Source: an uncultured Alloprevotella sp. (GTDB taxonomy: Bacteria; Bacteroidota; Bacteroidia; Bacteroidales; Bacteroidaceae). Taken from it: a stretch of DNA of 64,000 bases. The notes under the pieces are model-generated. The model was not told the DNA's origin. It searched no databases and saw nothing but the letters and a program-made list of their open reading frames with translations. The stretch is taken from assembly GCA_944322325.1 (NCBI GenBank), contig CALUOQ010000004.1:1-64000 (forward strand), given 5' to 3'. The translations under genes and the position numbers were made by a program. Shown here piece after piece: positions 45,497 to 53,156 of this stretch (its first letter is position 1; each line of letters opens with the position of its first letter).

Positions 45497-46213
45497 ATGC
45501 ACACTCCCTGGCAAGAACGAACCCGCCTGCTCCTGGGCGAAAGCCGTGCCGACCGCCTGGCCCGTGCCTCGGTGCTCGTCGTCGGTACGGGCGGCGTGGG
45601 CGCCTACGCCGCCGAACTGCTCTGCCGCGCCGGCGTGGGGCGCCTCGTGCTCGTCGACGCCGACACCGTGTCCGCGTCGAACATCAACCGCCAGCTCCCG
45701 GCGCTTCACTCCACCGTAGGCCTGCCCAAGGTCGACGTACTGGCCCGCAGATTCCGCGACATCAACCCCGCCCTCGACCTCGACGTCCGCCGCGTCTTCC
45801 TCAACCCCGAGGACATGGCCCCGCTGCTCGAGTCCGAAGCGTTCGACTTCATCGTCGACGCCATCGACAGCGTAGCGTCGAAGTGCGCCCTGCTGGCCGC
45901 GGCGCTCCGGCGGGGCGTGCGCATCGTGTCGTCGATGGGCGCCGGTGCCAAGACCGACGTCACGCAGGTGCGGCTGGCCGACCTGTGGAAGACGTACCAC
46001 TGCCCGCTGGCCAAAGCCGTACGCCAGCGCCTGTCGCACGACGGACTGCGCGGCCACCGCCTGCCCGTGGTGTTCTCGGCCCAACCGCCCGACCGCCACG
46101 CCGTCGTCCCCGTGGAGGGCGAGGCCGGCAAACGCACCACCACCGGCACAGTCAGCTACATGCCTGCTACGTTCGGCTGCTTCCTCGCCGGCTATGTCGT
46201 CGAGCACCTCTGA
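45497..46213 (+). CDS. tcdA: tRNA threonylcarbamoyladenosine dehydratase
   Basis: A 238-residue E1-like enzyme (CsdL/TcdA) that cyclises t6A in tRNA to ct6A using ATP. The adenylation motif is VLVVGTGGVGAYAAELLCRAGVG, followed by LVDADTVSASNINRQLPAL and DFIVDAIDSVASK. TGTVSYMPATFGCFLAGYVVEHL closes the domain. The length is typical for the family (about 240-265). The frame continues upstream within the antiporter gene, but ATG at 45497 matches the family start. Repeat copy 5 lies just downstream. Confidence 0.92.
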   Translation: MHTPWQERTRLLLGESRADRLARASVLVVGTGGVGAYAAELLCRAGVGRLVLVDADTVSASNINRQLPALHSTVGLPKVDVLARRFRDINPALDLDVRRVFLNPEDMAPLLESEAFDFIVDAIDSVASKCALLAAALRRGVRIVSSMGAGAKTDVTQVRLADLWKTYHCPLAKAVRQRLSHDGLRGHRLPVVFSAQPPDRHAVVPVEGEAGKRTTTGTVSYMPATFGCFLAGYVVEHL

Positions 46214-46257
46214 CATGCCCTAGGGCGCCCCAGCAACGCCCCGCCCGACTGCCGTCC

Positions 46258-46345
46258 ACACAAGTACTACGACAGAAAAAACAAGTGTAGTCCCAGAAAT
46301 TCCTATCGTAGCGATAGAATTTTCTGGGACTACACTTGTAAAAAC
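46258..46345. repeat. Modular palindromic repeat, copy 5, between convergent tcdA and alaS
   Basis: Perfect 19-bp arms ACAAGTGTAGTCCCAGAAA (46281-46299) and TTTCTGGGACTACACTTGT (46321-46339) enclose a smaller hairpin CTATCG-TAG-CGATAG (46303-46317). A half module ACAAGTACTACGACAG lies to the left. Its position between two gene ends means it could serve as terminator for both. Confidence 0.95.
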
Positions 46346-46382
46346 GGGGACTGCACGCCCACTGTCGGGCGCCGTGCGACGC

Positions 46383-49010
46383 TTAAATCCCGGCGAGTTC
46401 GACGACGCGATCGACGGCTTGCTGCAGACCGTCGGCATTGCGACCGCCGGCCGTAGCGAAGTGGGCTGCACCACCACCACCGCCACCGATGAGCACGGCG
46501 GCCTCGCGCACCAGCCGGCCGGCGTTGAGACCGCGGCTCTCGACGAGGTTCTTGCTGATCATCACGGTGAGCAGCGGTTTTTCGGCATGGATGCTACCGA
46601 GCACGCAGAGCATGTTTTCAGGCAGCTGACCCGAAATCTGGAACGCAAGGTCCTTGACGGCGTCGGGCGCGATGGGCGACGGCAATACGCAGCTGACGAG
46701 CTTCACGCCGCCGACCGTCTTGGCGGCCGCGACGAGACGGTCGCGCCGGGCCTGAATCTGCTCGTGTACGAAAGCCTCCACCTGATGTTTCAGCTCGCTG
46801 TTGTCGTCTATGGTTTTCTTGATGGCCACCGTCAGGTCCTTGGCGCCGGTGAAGAGGGCACGCAGACTGGCCAGCAGGTCATCCTGCGCGTAAATCATTT
46901 CCTCTGCCGCGCGGCCCGTTACGGCCTCGATGCGACGCACACCGGCGGCGACGCTGCTCTCGGAGATGATGCGCACCATGCCAAGGCGGCCCGTGCTGCG
47001 GGCGTGGCAACCGCCGCAGAACTCGACGCTGCTGCCGAACTGCACGACGCGCACGCGGTCGCCGTACTTCTCGCCGAAGAGGGCGATGGCGCCCAGATTC
47101 TTGGCCTCCTCGATAGGCAGGTCGCGGTACTCCTGCAGGGGGATGTCCTGGCGGATGCGTTCGTTGACGATGCGCTCCACGCTGCGCAACTCCTCCGCCG
47201 TCACTTTCTGGAAGTGCGAGAAGTCGAAACGCAAGTAGGCCGGCGTGACGAGCGAGCCTTTCTGCTCCACATGGTCGCCGAGCACTTCGCGCAGGGCTTG
47301 GTCGAGCAGGTGAGTGGCGGTGTGGTTGGCCTCGCTGGCGGTGCGGGCGTCGGTGTCGACACAGGCCATAAACTCAGCTTCGGGGTGAGCGGGCAGCTGG
47401 CGGACGATGTGGATAGGCAGACCGTTCTCGCGGCGCGTGTCGACGACGTCGATGGTTTCGGCCTCGTTGCAGAGCACACCCCGGTCGCCCACCTGACCGC
47501 CCATCTCGGCGTAGAAAGGCGAATAGTCGAGCACCAGCTCGAAGAAAGTCTGCTTCTTCTGCTGTACCTCGCGGTAGCGCAGGATGTGGCAGGTGTACTC
47601 CGTGTAATCCCATCCGACAAACTCTGTCTCGCCGGGCATGAGCTCCACCCAGTCGCCGGCCATGACGGCTGCGGCGCCACGGGCACGCTCCTTCTGCTTC
47701 TGCATCTCGGCGTCGAACACGGCGGTGTCGACCGTCATGCCTGCTTCCTGGCAGATAAGCTCGGTCAGGTCGAGCGGGAAGCCGTACGTGTCAAAAAGAG
47801 TGAAAGCCTTCGTGCCGTCGATGACAGTCTTTCCCTCGCGGCGCGTTTCGTCGATGACACCGTCGAGCAGGTTGATGCCCGTGGCCAAAGTGCGCAGGAA
47901 TGCGTCCTCTTCCTCTTTCATCACACGGGTTATGAGGGTCTGCTGCGCGGGCAGTTCGGGATAGGCGCCGCCCATCTCCTCGACGAGCGTGGGCACCAGC
48001 CGGTACATGAAAGCCTCCTTCTGACCGAGGAAAGTGTAGGCATAGCGCACGGCACGGCGCAGGATGCGGCGAATGACGTAGCCGGCCTTGGCGTTGGAGG
48101 GCAGCTGGCCGTCAGCAATGGAGAAAGCAACAGCACGCAGGTGGTCCGCCACGACGCGCATGGCGACGTCCTGTTTCTCGTCGGTGCCGTAGGTGAGCCC
48201 GGACAGTTCGCCGATTTTCTTGATGATAGGCTGAAACACGTCGGTGTCGTAGTTGGACTTTTTTCTCTGCATGACCATGCAAAGCCGCTCAAAGCCCATA
48301 CCGGTGTCGATTACCTTGTGGGGCAACGGCTCCAGCGAACCGTCGGCCTTGCGGTTATACTGCATGAAGACGAGGTTCCATATTTCGATCACCAGCGGAT
48401 TGTCTTTGTTCACGAGCTGCGCTCCGGGCACCTTGGCTTTCTCCTCGTCGGAGCGGAGGTCGATGTGGATTTCCGAACAGGGACCACAGGGACCCGTATC
48501 GCCCATTTCCCAGAAATTGTCGTGCTTGTTGCCGTTGATGATGTGGTCCAGGGGGAAATACTCGGCCCAATAGCCGGCCGCCTCGTCGTCGCGGCCCAGT
48601 CCGTCGTCGGCCGAGCCTTCGAACACGGTGACGTAGAGGTTGGCGGGGTCAATCTTGAGCACATTGACGAGGTAGTCGTACGCCCAGTGTATCTCTTCCT
48701 TCTTAAAGAAGTCGCCAAAGCTCCAGTTGCCGAGCATCTCGAACATCGTGTGGTGGTACGTGTCGTGACCGACTTCCTCCAAATCGTTGTGCTTGCCGCT
48801 CACGCGAAGACACTTCTGGGAGTCGGTCTGTCTGCGGCACTTGGGCTCACGATTGCCGAGGATAATGTCCTTGAATTGGTTCATGCCGGCGTTCGTGAAC
48901 ATAAGGGTCGGGTCGTCCTTGACTACCATCGGCGCCGACGGCACTACGAGGTGGCCCTGCGACTCAAAGTATCGGAGAAACGAGTCGCGTATTTCGTTTG
49001 CTGTCATCAT
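46383..49010 (-). CDS. alaS: Alanyl-tRNA synthetase
   Basis: An 875-residue class II synthetase. The aminoacylation domain starts at residue 1 with the family pattern ([34 protein letters not shown], motif 2 around [17 protein letters not shown], motif 3 [12 protein letters not shown]). The editing domain has the Zn ligands [11 protein letters not shown] and [10 protein letters not shown]. The C-terminal domain ends with [22 protein letters not shown]; the usual GQ.FFA.. is varied to AAHFA. Expressed from TAACTTTG at 49047-49040. Start either of two consecutive Met codons (49010, 49007). Usual length 870-880. Confidence 0.97.
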   Translation of the reverse strand: MMTANEIRDSFLRYFESQGHLVVPSAPMVVKDDPTLMFTNAGMNQFKDIILGNREPKCRRQTDSQKCLRVSGKHNDLEEVGHDTYHHTMFEMLGNWSFGDFFKKEEIHWAYDYLVNVLKIDPANLYVTVFEGSADDGLGRDDEAAGYWAEYFPLDHIINGNKHDNFWEMGDTGPCGPCSEIHIDLRSDEEKAKVPGAQLVNKDNPLVIEIWNLVFMQYNRKADGSLEPLPHKVIDTGMGFERLCMVMQRKKSNYDTDVFQPIIKKIGELSGLTYGTDEKQDVAMRVVADHLRAVAFSIADGQLPSNAKAGYVIRRILRRAVRYAYTFLGQKEAFMYRLVPTLVEEMGGAYPELPAQQTLITRVMKEEEDAFLRTLATGINLLDGVIDETRREGKTVIDGTKAFTLFDTYGFPLDLTELICQEAGMTVDTAVFDAEMQKQKERARGAAAVMAGDWVELMPGETEFVGWDYTEYTCHILRYREVQQKKQTFFELVLDYSPFYAEMGGQVGDRGVLCNEAETIDVVDTRRENGLPIHIVRQLPAHPEAEFMACVDTDARTASEANHTATHLLDQALREVLGDHVEQKGSLVTPAYLRFDFSHFQKVTAEELRSVERIVNERIRQDIPLQEYRDLPIEEAKNLGAIALFGEKYGDRVRVVQFGSSVEFCGGCHARSTGRLGMVRIISESSVAAGVRRIEAVTGRAAEEMIYAQDDLLASLRALFTGAKDLTVAIKKTIDDNSELKHQVEAFVHEQIQARRDRLVAAAKTVGGVKLVSCVLPSPIAPDAVKDLAFQISGQLPENMLCVLGSIHAEKPLLTVMISKNLVESRGLNAGRLVREAAVLIGGGGGGAAHFATAGGRNADGLQQAVDRVVELAGI

Positions 49011-49039
49011 TGTTGGTTATGTTTCTTCCTATTCTTTTG

Positions 49040-49047
49040 CAAAGTTA
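49040..49047 (-). promoter_or_regulatory. TAACTTTG promoter box for alaS
   Basis: Exact TAnnTTTG on the minus strand, 30 bp before the start codon, back to back with the box at 49060. Confidence 0.75.
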
Positions 49048-49059
49048 CGACCTTTTCGT

Positions 49060-49067
49060 TATTTTTG
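49060..49067 (+). promoter_or_regulatory. TATTTTTG promoter box for the MerR gene
   Basis: Exact TAnnTTTG on the plus strand, 42 bp before the ATG at 49109. Confidence 0.7.
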
Positions 49068-49108
49068 CAAGTGATAGGAAATAAAAGGTCGGTGAAACAG
49101 GTACGCGT

Positions 49109-49456
49109 ATGGCACTGAACACGAACAAAGACTTAAAGCTGTACTACTCCATCAAGGAAGTAGCGGAGACCATCGGCGTGACCGAAACGCTCCTGCGCTA
49201 CTGGGAACGCGAGTTTCCCCAGATTTCGCCGCACAAGACCAGCCGCCAGATTCGCCAGTACACCAAGAAAGACATCGAAACGATACGCCAGATCTACCTG
49301 CTGGTGAAGGTGCGCGGCCTGAAACTGTCCGCCGCGCGCGAAGCGCTGCGCCAGGAACAGGACAAAGTGGCGCGCGACGCCGAAGTGCTGCGTCGGCTCA
49401 CGGCCGTCAAGGCCGAGCTCGACCTGTTGCGCCGCCAGCTGGGCGACATGGCCTGA
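49109..49456 (+). CDS. MerR-family transcriptional regulator
   Basis: A 115-residue regulator with a MerR-type winged helix-turn-helix at the N-terminus (LYYSIKEVAETIGVTETLLRYWEREFP..., then QIRQYTKKDIETIRQIYLLVK) and a coiled coil to the C-terminus (about 75-112). No effector-binding domain is present. A single unmarked Bacteroidota paralogue near alaS/dgkA; targets unknown. Divergent from alaS, with a 98-bp shared promoter region. Followed by dgkA at 41 bp. Confidence 0.9.
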   Translation: MALNTNKDLKLYYSIKEVAETIGVTETLLRYWEREFPQISPHKTSRQIRQYTKKDIETIRQIYLLVKVRGLKLSAAREALRQEQDKVARDAEVLRRLTAVKAELDLLRRQLGDMA

Positions 49457-49497
49457 CACATCTTGCTTATACGCCGACCGTTTCCCCGACCGCATCG

Positions 49498-49875
49498 ATG
49501 AAAAATTCCGGATTTACACTCAGAAAACGCTTGCGCAGTTTCCGCTTTGCCGCGGCAGGTATCCGAGGCCTCCTGCGGGAGGACAACGCCCGTATCCATG
49601 CCGTGGCAGCCGTCGCGGTCACAGCGGCGGGTCTGTGGCTGGAACTCACGGCCACTGAGTGGGCCGCCGTCGTGCTGTGCATCGGCATGGTGCTAGCCGC
49701 CGAGGCCGTCAATACGGCCATCGAGAGCATCTGCGACCTCGTCTCGCCCGGTTACAGCGAATACGTCCGCCGCGCCAAGGACCTCGCCGCAGGGGCGGTG
49801 CTGCTCCTCGCAGCGGCCTCCGTCTGCGTAGGCCTGCTCATATTCCTTCCTAAACTGATAGACCGTTTTTCTTAA
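49498..49875 (+). CDS. dgkA: Diacylglycerol/undecaprenol kinase DgkA family
   Basis: A 125-residue trimeric membrane kinase. Conserved AEAVNTAIESICDLVSP (catalytic Glu and Asn) and VRRAKDLAAGAVLLLAA (the Lys and Asp) are present, with three hydrophobic helices. In Gram-negative bacteria it phosphorylates diacylglycerol; the Bacteroidota and Gram-positive enzymes may prefer undecaprenol. Its downstream neighbour, a PAP2 phosphatase 9 bp later, would act on the opposite reaction type, suggesting a lipid-carrier recycling pair. Confidence 0.92.
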   Translation: MKNSGFTLRKRLRSFRFAAAGIRGLLREDNARIHAVAAVAVTAAGLWLELTATEWAAVVLCIGMVLAAEAVNTAIESICDLVSPGYSEYVRRAKDLAAGAVLLLAAASVCVGLLIFLPKLIDRFS

Positions 49876-49884
49876 GTATTCCCC

Positions 49885-50445
49885 ATGCGACGTCTGCTCC
49901 CTCTCGTACTCAGCCTGCTGTTCGCACTGTCACTCAACGCCCAGCGCCTCGAAGTGACAGGCAGCCGCAAGGCCGCGCGCACAGCGGGCGACGTGCTTCT
50001 CTTTGCCGCCCCGGCAGCTGGCATTGCCACCACGTTGGCACTCAAAGACTGGCAAGGGCTGAAGCAAGGCGCACTGACTGCCGTCACGACGGTGGGCACG
50101 ACCTACGCCCTGAAATATCTCATCAGCAAAGACCGCCCCGACCACAGCGACGACCACTCCATGCCTTCCATGCACACCGCCATCACGTTCACGGCGGCCA
50201 CGTACATCGGCCGCCGCTACGGCTGGAAATGGAGTATCCCGGCCTACGCCGTCTCAGCCTACGTGGCGTGGTCGCGCGTCTACGGCAAAAAGCACGACTG
50301 GTGGGATGTGGCCGCGGGCGCCGCCATCGGCACCGCCTCGGCCCTGGTTTTCACCCGTCCCCGGACACGTGGACCACAGCTCACCCTGTCGCCAACGCCA
50401 CTGCCCGACGGCGCTTTCGGATTCTACGCCACAATGACTTTCTGA
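49885..50445 (+). CDS. PAP2-family lipid phosphatase
   Basis: A 186-residue exported/membrane PAP2 phosphatase. A signal peptide (MRRLLPLVLSLLFALSLNAQ) is followed by the three signature motifs: KYLISKDRP, DHSMPSMHTA, and SRVYGKKHDWWDV. It belongs to the group with undecaprenyl-diphosphate or lipid A 1-/4'-phosphatases. The C-terminus ends GFYATMTF, possibly an outer-membrane-like strand, though the catalytic part is small. Follows dgkA by 9 bp. Substrate not determinable. Confidence 0.88.
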   Translation: MRRLLPLVLSLLFALSLNAQRLEVTGSRKAARTAGDVLLFAAPAAGIATTLALKDWQGLKQGALTAVTTVGTTYALKYLISKDRPDHSDDHSMPSMHTAITFTAATYIGRRYGWKWSIPAYAVSAYVAWSRVYGKKHDWWDVAAGAAIGTASALVFTRPRTRGPQLTLSPTPLPDGAFGFYATMTF

Positions 50446-50491
50446 ACCGGAAACCACGCCGGCCGCTTTGCCCGATACGATACGAACGGAA

Positions 50492-50522
50492 AAAGTCGAA
50501 ACGCTCACGGCGCTCCGACTTT
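50492..50522. terminator. Possible terminator between convergent PAP2 and RlmI genes
   Basis: AAAGTCG and CGACTTT are separated by a GC-rich segment. Weak because the loop is long (17 nt). Confidence 0.4.
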
Positions 50523-50551
50523 ACACATATATTATAATAGGAACTGTATCC

Positions 50552-51787
50552 CTACTCGACTTCGAGAACGAGGCCCTTGAGGTATTCGCCTTCGGGATGG
50601 TAAATGTTGACGGGGTGGTCAGCGGGCTGATGAAGCTGATGGAGTATGCGGACGTGGCGCCCGGTCTGGGCAGCGGCAGTGAAAACGGCGAGGCGGAACT
50701 GCTCGGCACTGACGGCCTGGGAGCAGCTGAACGTGAAGACTACGCCGCCCGGACGGATCTTGCGGAGAGCGAGCGTGTTAAGGCGGGTATATCCACGCAA
50801 GGCGCCGCGCAGCACGTCACGGTGCTTGGCAAAAGCCGGCGGGTCAAGGACGACGAGGTCGTAGTCGCCCGTTCCCATGTGGTCGAGGTAACGGAAGGCA
50901 TCATCGGCAAAAGCCTCGTGACGTTCAGCTATGGCAGGAGGAAAGTTGAGGGCGACGTTGGCACACGTCAGGTCGATGGCCTTGTGACTGCTGTCTACGG
51001 AATGAACGAGCTCGGCACCGCCACGCAGGGCGTAGACGGAGAACGCACCGGTGTAACAGCACATGTTGAGCACGCGGCGGCCCGAGGCGTAACGCTCGAG
51101 TAGACGACGGTTTTCGCGCTGGTCGACAAAGAAGCCCGTCTTCTGCCCGCGAAGCCAGTCGATATGGAAACGCAAACCGCTTTCGGTGGCCACGTCGTCC
51201 GCATCGGCAGGGGGCGTGGCGGTCAGGAAGCCGTCCTCCTGTCCCAAGCCTGCCTTGTATGGAAGCGTCGACTCGGATTTATAGTAGACATGGCTGACCG
51301 TGCCCTCTGTCGCCTCGATAAGCGCGTCGGCTATTAGCTGACGTTGACGGTGCATACCGACGGAATGCGCCTGAAGTACAGCCGTGGAACCGTAGACGTC
51401 GACTACGAGGCCCGGCAGACGGTCTCCCTCGCCATGAACGAGGCGATATATCGTAGTATCGGCACTGCCGGCCAGTCCTATGGCCCTGCGCATACGGTAG
51501 GCCTCGGCGAGGCGGCCGAGCCAGAAAGCGCGGTCGAGCGGTTCGTCGCGGAAAGAGAGGACGCGCACGGCGATGGAACCCACTTGCCAGTGACCCACAG
51601 CCAGGAAATTGCCGTTCTCGTCGAGCACACGCACCGTGTCGCCCTCCTCAAGACCGGGATCACGCCGAGCAATGGCGCCCGAGAAAATCCAAGGGTGAAA
51701 CCGCTTCAGGCTCTCGGCCTTGCCGCGACGCAGCACGACAGTCTTATGCAATTGACAATCAGCGGTTGACAATTGAGATTCTTTCAT
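50552..51787 (-). CDS. rlmI: RlmI-like 23S rRNA (cytosine-C5) methyltransferase
   Basis: A 411-residue class I SAM methyltransferase with an N-terminal PUA domain (RRGKAESLKRFHPWIFSGAI, GDTVRVLDENGNFLAVG). SAM domain: GQKTGFFVDQRENRRLL, VLNMCCYTGAFSVYAL and DPPAFAKH, with the FTFSCSQ motif. It methylates C1962 of 23S rRNA in E. coli. The first 15 residues (MKESQLSTADCQLHK) are encoded by an intergenic TTGACAATTG-type repeat; homologues start nearer HKTVVLRRGK, so a TTG at 51751 is an alternative start. Upstream neighbours are the exonuclease and DUF5063 genes on the same strand. Confidence 0.92.
   Translation of the reverse strand: MKESQLSTADCQLHKTVVLRRGKAESLKRFHPWIFSGAIARRDPGLEEGDTVRVLDENGNFLAVGHWQVGSIAVRVLSFRDEPLDRAFWLGRLAEAYRMRRAIGLAGSADTTIYRLVHGEGDRLPGLVVDVYGSTAVLQAHSVGMHRQRQLIADALIEATEGTVSHVYYKSESTLPYKAGLGQEDGFLTATPPADADDVATESGLRFHIDWLRGQKTGFFVDQRENRRLLERYASGRRVLNMCCYTGAFSVYALRGGAELVHSVDSSHKAIDLTCANVALNFPPAIAERHEAFADDAFRYLDHMGTGDYDLVVLDPPAFAKHRDVLRGALRGYTRLNTLALRKIRPGGVVFTFSCSQAVSAEQFRLAVFTAAAQTGRHVRILHQLHQPADHPVNIYHPEGEYLKGLVLEVE
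51748..51785. repeat. TTGACAATTG-type short repeat at the 5' end of rlmI
   Basis: CAATTGACAATCAGCGG and TTGACAATTGAG form a near tandem duplication. A related inverted piece, CAATTGTCCGCTGA, occurs near 52534. Such runs are common between Bacteroidales genes by recollection. Confidence 0.4.
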
Positions 51788-51860
51788 TGATAATATCAGG
51801 TGATTGATAGTTGATAGCTTCGCTGTTACACTAAAGTGGGCAGCAGTTATACGATATATT

Positions 51861-52493
51861 TCAACTGCCCGCCGTCAATTGAACTGTTCTCCAATTCCCA
51901 CTCTCCCTGAGGCGGGTGATTTCGTCGTAGAGGCGGAGACACGCCCAAGCGTCAATGGCGGCATACTGTTTCTGACGGTCGGTAAGCACGTCGGCTTCCC
52001 AATTCGTAAGACGCTGGGACTTGCTGATGCGTTGCCCGAAAAAATTAGCGTAGAGCTTCTGGAGACTCAGATCCTTAACGCCGAGAGGCTGGACGTACTC
52101 CTGCAAGTCGATGAAACCGCGGCAAGGACTCTCGGACCGCTCGCGCAACATAAGGAAATCATCCTTCAGGGAAAGGCCCACTTTACCCACATTATCGTCA
52201 GCAAGGAAATCGGCCACAACCGGCGGCATTCCGATCATATTGAGGCGGAAGAGGAAGCAAAGGTCGGCTGTTGAAATTTGCATCAAGGCTACTTTGTGGG
52301 CATGACCACGGCGAAACGATGGGCGCGTCTCGGTGTCGAAACCCACCCGCGCCTGGCGGCTAAGCACGGCAACTGCGCGCTCGGCTTCGACGGCAGACTG
52401 CACGACGACGATGCGGCCGGGAAACTCCACTACGGGCATCTCCTGAACGAGCGCCTTGTCGATGCGTTCAAAAAGTTGCTTACATTCGTCCAT
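51861..52493 (-). CDS. DEDDy 3'-5' exonuclease (RNase D/WRN-exo-like)
   Basis: A 210-residue single-domain nuclease. Exo I is VGFDTETRPSF (Asp and Glu), exo II surrounds LSLKDDFLMLRE, and exo III is YAAIDAWACLRLYDEI (the Tyr and Asp of DEDDy). No HRDC domain follows, unlike RNase D. Homologues degrade RNA or DNA 3' ends. Between DUF5063 (39 bp upstream) and rlmI (73 bp downstream), likely in one transcript. Confidence 0.92.
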   Translation of the reverse strand: MDECKQLFERIDKALVQEMPVVEFPGRIVVVQSAVEAERAVAVLSRQARVGFDTETRPSFRRGHAHKVALMQISTADLCFLFRLNMIGMPPVVADFLADDNVGKVGLSLKDDFLMLRERSESPCRGFIDLQEYVQPLGVKDLSLQKLYANFFGQRISKSQRLTNWEADVLTDRQKQYAAIDAWACLRLYDEITRLRESGNWRTVQLTAGS

Positions 52494-52532
52494 CGGAAGT
52501 ACTGATCATTGGCAACAGATAAGCGTTCATCG

Positions 52533-53063
52533 TCAATTGTCCGCTGAGGAATTATTCATGGTCCACGTTTCGTGGAGCGTGCGCAGCGCGCCCAGCAAGC
52601 GCTGCCCCCATCCGAGGGCGAACTGCTCCAGCACTTCAGAGAGGGCCACCGTCATGGCGTCGTCGAAACCTTGCCGGTAAACCTCGACAAAGTCGCGCAA
52701 GGCTTGATAGACGTCAGCCAAATCCTCACTGACCTGCCGGCGGATAGGCACGTCGGAGTACTTGAAGTCCTCAAGGAACACGTCGAGATAGTCGTCGTCC
52801 TCCTGCATCACCGCCGCCACCGACGAAGCCACATAGTTATAGTCCTCCTCCGTCACGGGGTGCTCGACGTATCCATCGGCTGCGACGGGCCGCTCTGCCA
52901 TTGCGGCTTTCAGATAAAGCATGGGCAGGAGTTTACGCATCACGTCGACAAACTCGCTGCGCCCGGTGCCGGCACACTGCTCGACGTACTTGCAGTACTC
53001 CGCGGACACCGTGACGAAGTCGATAACGCTGGGCGAATAAATCGTATTTATGGGTTTATCCAT
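52533..53063 (-). CDS. DUF5063-domain protein
   Basis: A 176-residue soluble helical protein (MDKPINTIYSPSVIDFVTVSAEYCKYVEQ...) of the DUF5063 type (recognised from memory; VIDFVTVSAEYC and the DVYQALRDFVEVYRQG region fit). No signal peptide or catalytic motif. The frame to 53423 is a shadow of ftsK; the start at 53063 follows the TACTTTTG box at 53088-53081. First gene of the set with the exonuclease and rlmI. Function unknown. Confidence 0.82.
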   Translation of the reverse strand: MDKPINTIYSPSVIDFVTVSAEYCKYVEQCAGTGRSEFVDVMRKLLPMLYLKAAMAERPVAADGYVEHPVTEEDYNYVASSVAAVMQEDDDYLDVFLEDFKYSDVPIRRQVSEDLADVYQALRDFVEVYRQGFDDAMTVALSEVLEQFALGWGQRLLGALRTLHETWTMNNSSADN

Positions 53064-53080
53064 ACGGTAAAAGTGCTGTG

Positions 53081-53088
53081 CAAAAGTA
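53081..53088 (-). promoter_or_regulatory. TACTTTTG promoter box for the DUF5063 operon
   Basis: Exact TAnnTTTG on the minus strand, only 18 bp before the start at 53063, giving a very short leader. Confidence 0.75.
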
Positions 53089-53130
53089 CAAAAAAAAGAC
53101 TTACCGCCGGAGTTATTGCCATAATTCGCG

Positions 53131-53138
53131 TAATTTTG
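53131..53138 (+). promoter_or_regulatory. TAATTTTG promoter box for ftsK
   Basis: Exact TAnnTTTG on the plus strand; transcription would start about 12 bp before the ftsK ATG at 53157. Confidence 0.75.
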
Positions 53139-53156
53139 CAAGGCAAATTCGGCACT

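Noticed and set aside
46374-49118. 914-codon plus-strand open frame antisense to alaS
   Set aside because: It mirrors alaS exactly; GC-rich codons leave few stops on the opposite strand. alaS shows all family motifs, the antisense product shows none.
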